26,261 nt of DNA from JBBRCE01 sp038205115 (GTDB taxonomy: Bacteria > Planctomycetota > Planctomycetia > Pirellulales > JBBRCE01): the NCBI GenBank assembly GCA_038205115.1, contig JBBRCE010000066.1, positions 1 through 26,261 on the forward strand. The letters are read 5' to 3'. A model generated the notes under the pieces. That model saw only the letters and a program-made list of their open reading frames with translations. It was not told where the DNA came from and searched no databases. The position numbers were made by a program, and so were the translations under genes. Shown here one piece after another: positions 25,352 through 26,261 of the stretch. Position 1 is the stretch's first letter; the number at the start of each line of letters is the position of its first letter.

Positions 25352-26261
25352 CTAGCTCGTGCGCCCAGCCTTCTTCTTCGCGATTCCATTCAACAGCGCA
25401 TCTAACTTTCCAGCAGCCTCGAGTTGCATGGTCGGTAGAACGTGGCTGTACGTGTCGAGCGTCATGCTGATCTGCGAATGCCCGAGGCGCTCCTGAACGA
25501 CCTTCGGGTGGACGCCCTGCGAGAGTAGTAGCGTGGCCGACGTGTGCCGCAGATCATGAAACCGAATGTTTGGTAGTTTGGCGATTTTCAACAGCGGTTT
25601 GAACATGTCGAAGTGAAAATGGCTGCGGCGCATCGGTCCGCCGGTTAAATTGCAGAACACCCATTCGCTGCCGGCCAAGCTCTCTTTCATCATGCGGCCC
25701 TTGTGTCGGACCAAGGCATCAACGGCCATCTGTGGCAGGTCGATGCGGCGGCGACCTTTGGCGGTCTTCGGTTCGGAGAGTGTCAGTTTGCCATTGAGTT
25801 CTTGCAACGAATGGCGAACCATAATTGCTCGCCCTTTAAGATCGACGTCGGCCCATTGCAGACCGAATAATTCTCCCAGCCGCATCCCGGTGGTCACGGC
25901 CAGGACGTAGATCGCCTCGAGCCGAACGTCGATGGCCGCCTTGAGAAGTTTACCGACCTGCTCGGCGTTCAACGGCGTGATGTCAGTCTTAATGACCTTG
26001 GGCCGGTCGACTTCGGCAACCATGTTGAACGGTACCAATCGCCAGCGCACGGCTTGTTTGATCGCGCGATGCAAGACCGCGTGAACGAGGCGAATCGTTT
26101 CGGCGCTTTTGCCGGCCTGGCTTAGCGAGGCGTACATGCCCTGAATGTTCATCGCGGCGAGCTTCGACAGTTGCATCCCACCGATGTGCGGCTTGATGTG
26201 GTTCGCAACCACGCCCGTGTAGTTTGCCAGCGTGGTTGGCCGTACGCGTTGCGCAGCCGCG
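25352..26261 (-). CDS. Tyrosine recombinase/phage integrase (5' end outside the window)
   Basis: The frame is open to the right edge, so the N-terminus is missing; the visible part has about 302 residues. It opens with the core-binding (SAM-like) domain (RPTTLANYTGVVANHIKPHIG), then the catalytic domain with Arg in TTGMRLGELFGLQW, Lys in SEPKTAKGRRRI, the H-x-x-R box HDLRHTSATLLL, the second His in RLGHSQISMTLDTY and the nucleophile Tyr in DTYSHV. All catalytic residues are present, so it is probably active. It belongs to the group of integrases of phages and genomic islands that use tRNA genes. Its 3' end faces tRNA-Ser (23221-23302) about 2 kb away, which supports that tRNA as the attachment site. 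Confidence 0.93.
   Translation of the reverse strand, partial: AAAQRVRPTTLANYTGVVANHIKPHIGGMQLSKLAAMNIQGMYASLSQAGKSAETIRLVHAVLHRAIKQAVRWRLVPFNMVAEVDRPKVIKTDITPLNAEQVGKLLKAAIDVRLEAIYVLAVTTGMRLGELFGLQWADVDLKGRAIMVRHSLQELNGKLTLSEPKTAKGRRRIDLPQMAVDALVRHKGRMMKESLAGSEWVFCNLTGGPMRRSHFHFDMFKPLLKIAKLPNIRFHDLRHTSATLLLSQGVHPKVVQERLGHSQISMTLDTYSHVLPTMQLEAAGKLDALLNGIAKKKAGRTS

Overview
The window looks like chromosomal DNA from a planctomycete, probably of the Pirellulales/Pirellulaceae type. The strongest marker is the DUF1559 pseudopilin-like protein at 10071-11165, which has a GFTLIE prepilin motif and the H-x9-DG signature; this family is expanded almost only in Planctomycetes. The high GC content, the many planctomycete-style hypotheticals and the lack of tight operons fit this. 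No 16S rRNA gene is present, so the lineage is inferred from protein families.

Left part (1-11165): the tail of an IS transposase (1-137) is followed by a strong hairpin and a bidirectional terminator, then an unrecognised 230-aa protein (minus strand), a transglutaminase-like lipoprotein (plus), and a minus-strand prpB-prpC pair (methylisocitrate lyase and a citrate/2-methylcitrate synthase). Divergent from prpB are a fused sugar isomerase/epimerase plus pentulose-phosphate 3-epimerase protein and a GatD-like zinc dehydrogenase, which together look like a polyol or rare-sugar catabolic pair. An unknown membrane-anchored protein and the DUF1559 protein follow on the minus strand.

Centre (11654-17041): four plus-strand genes form a compact, type VII secretion-like locus. 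They are a 90-aa WXG100-like protein, a 241-aa coiled-coil protein with an acidic Ala/Ser-rich tail, an 80-aa WXG100-like protein, and a ~1313-aa FtsK/EccC-type ATPase with two transmembrane helices, long coiled coils and three ATPase-like modules. Both small proteins carry W-x-D instead of W-x-G and share W-x-D-x5-F-x-E. No EccB, EccD, EccE or mycosin gene is present in the window. This is the best candidate for an undescribed system.

Right-centre (17239-22653): a comM/yifB-type AAA+ gene is broken by a 102-bp MITE-like insertion with perfect 24-bp terminal inverted repeats; removing 103 bp restores the reading frame. It converges on a very long AsmA-like protein on the minus strand.

Right end (23221-26261): a tRNA-Ser(GGA) with its own terminator is followed by short direct repeats, an AAA ATPase/DUF4143 gene behind a perfect 15-bp palindrome, and a tyrosine recombinase running off the window edge and pointing back to the tRNA. 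This is the usual layout of one end of a tRNA-integrated genomic island.
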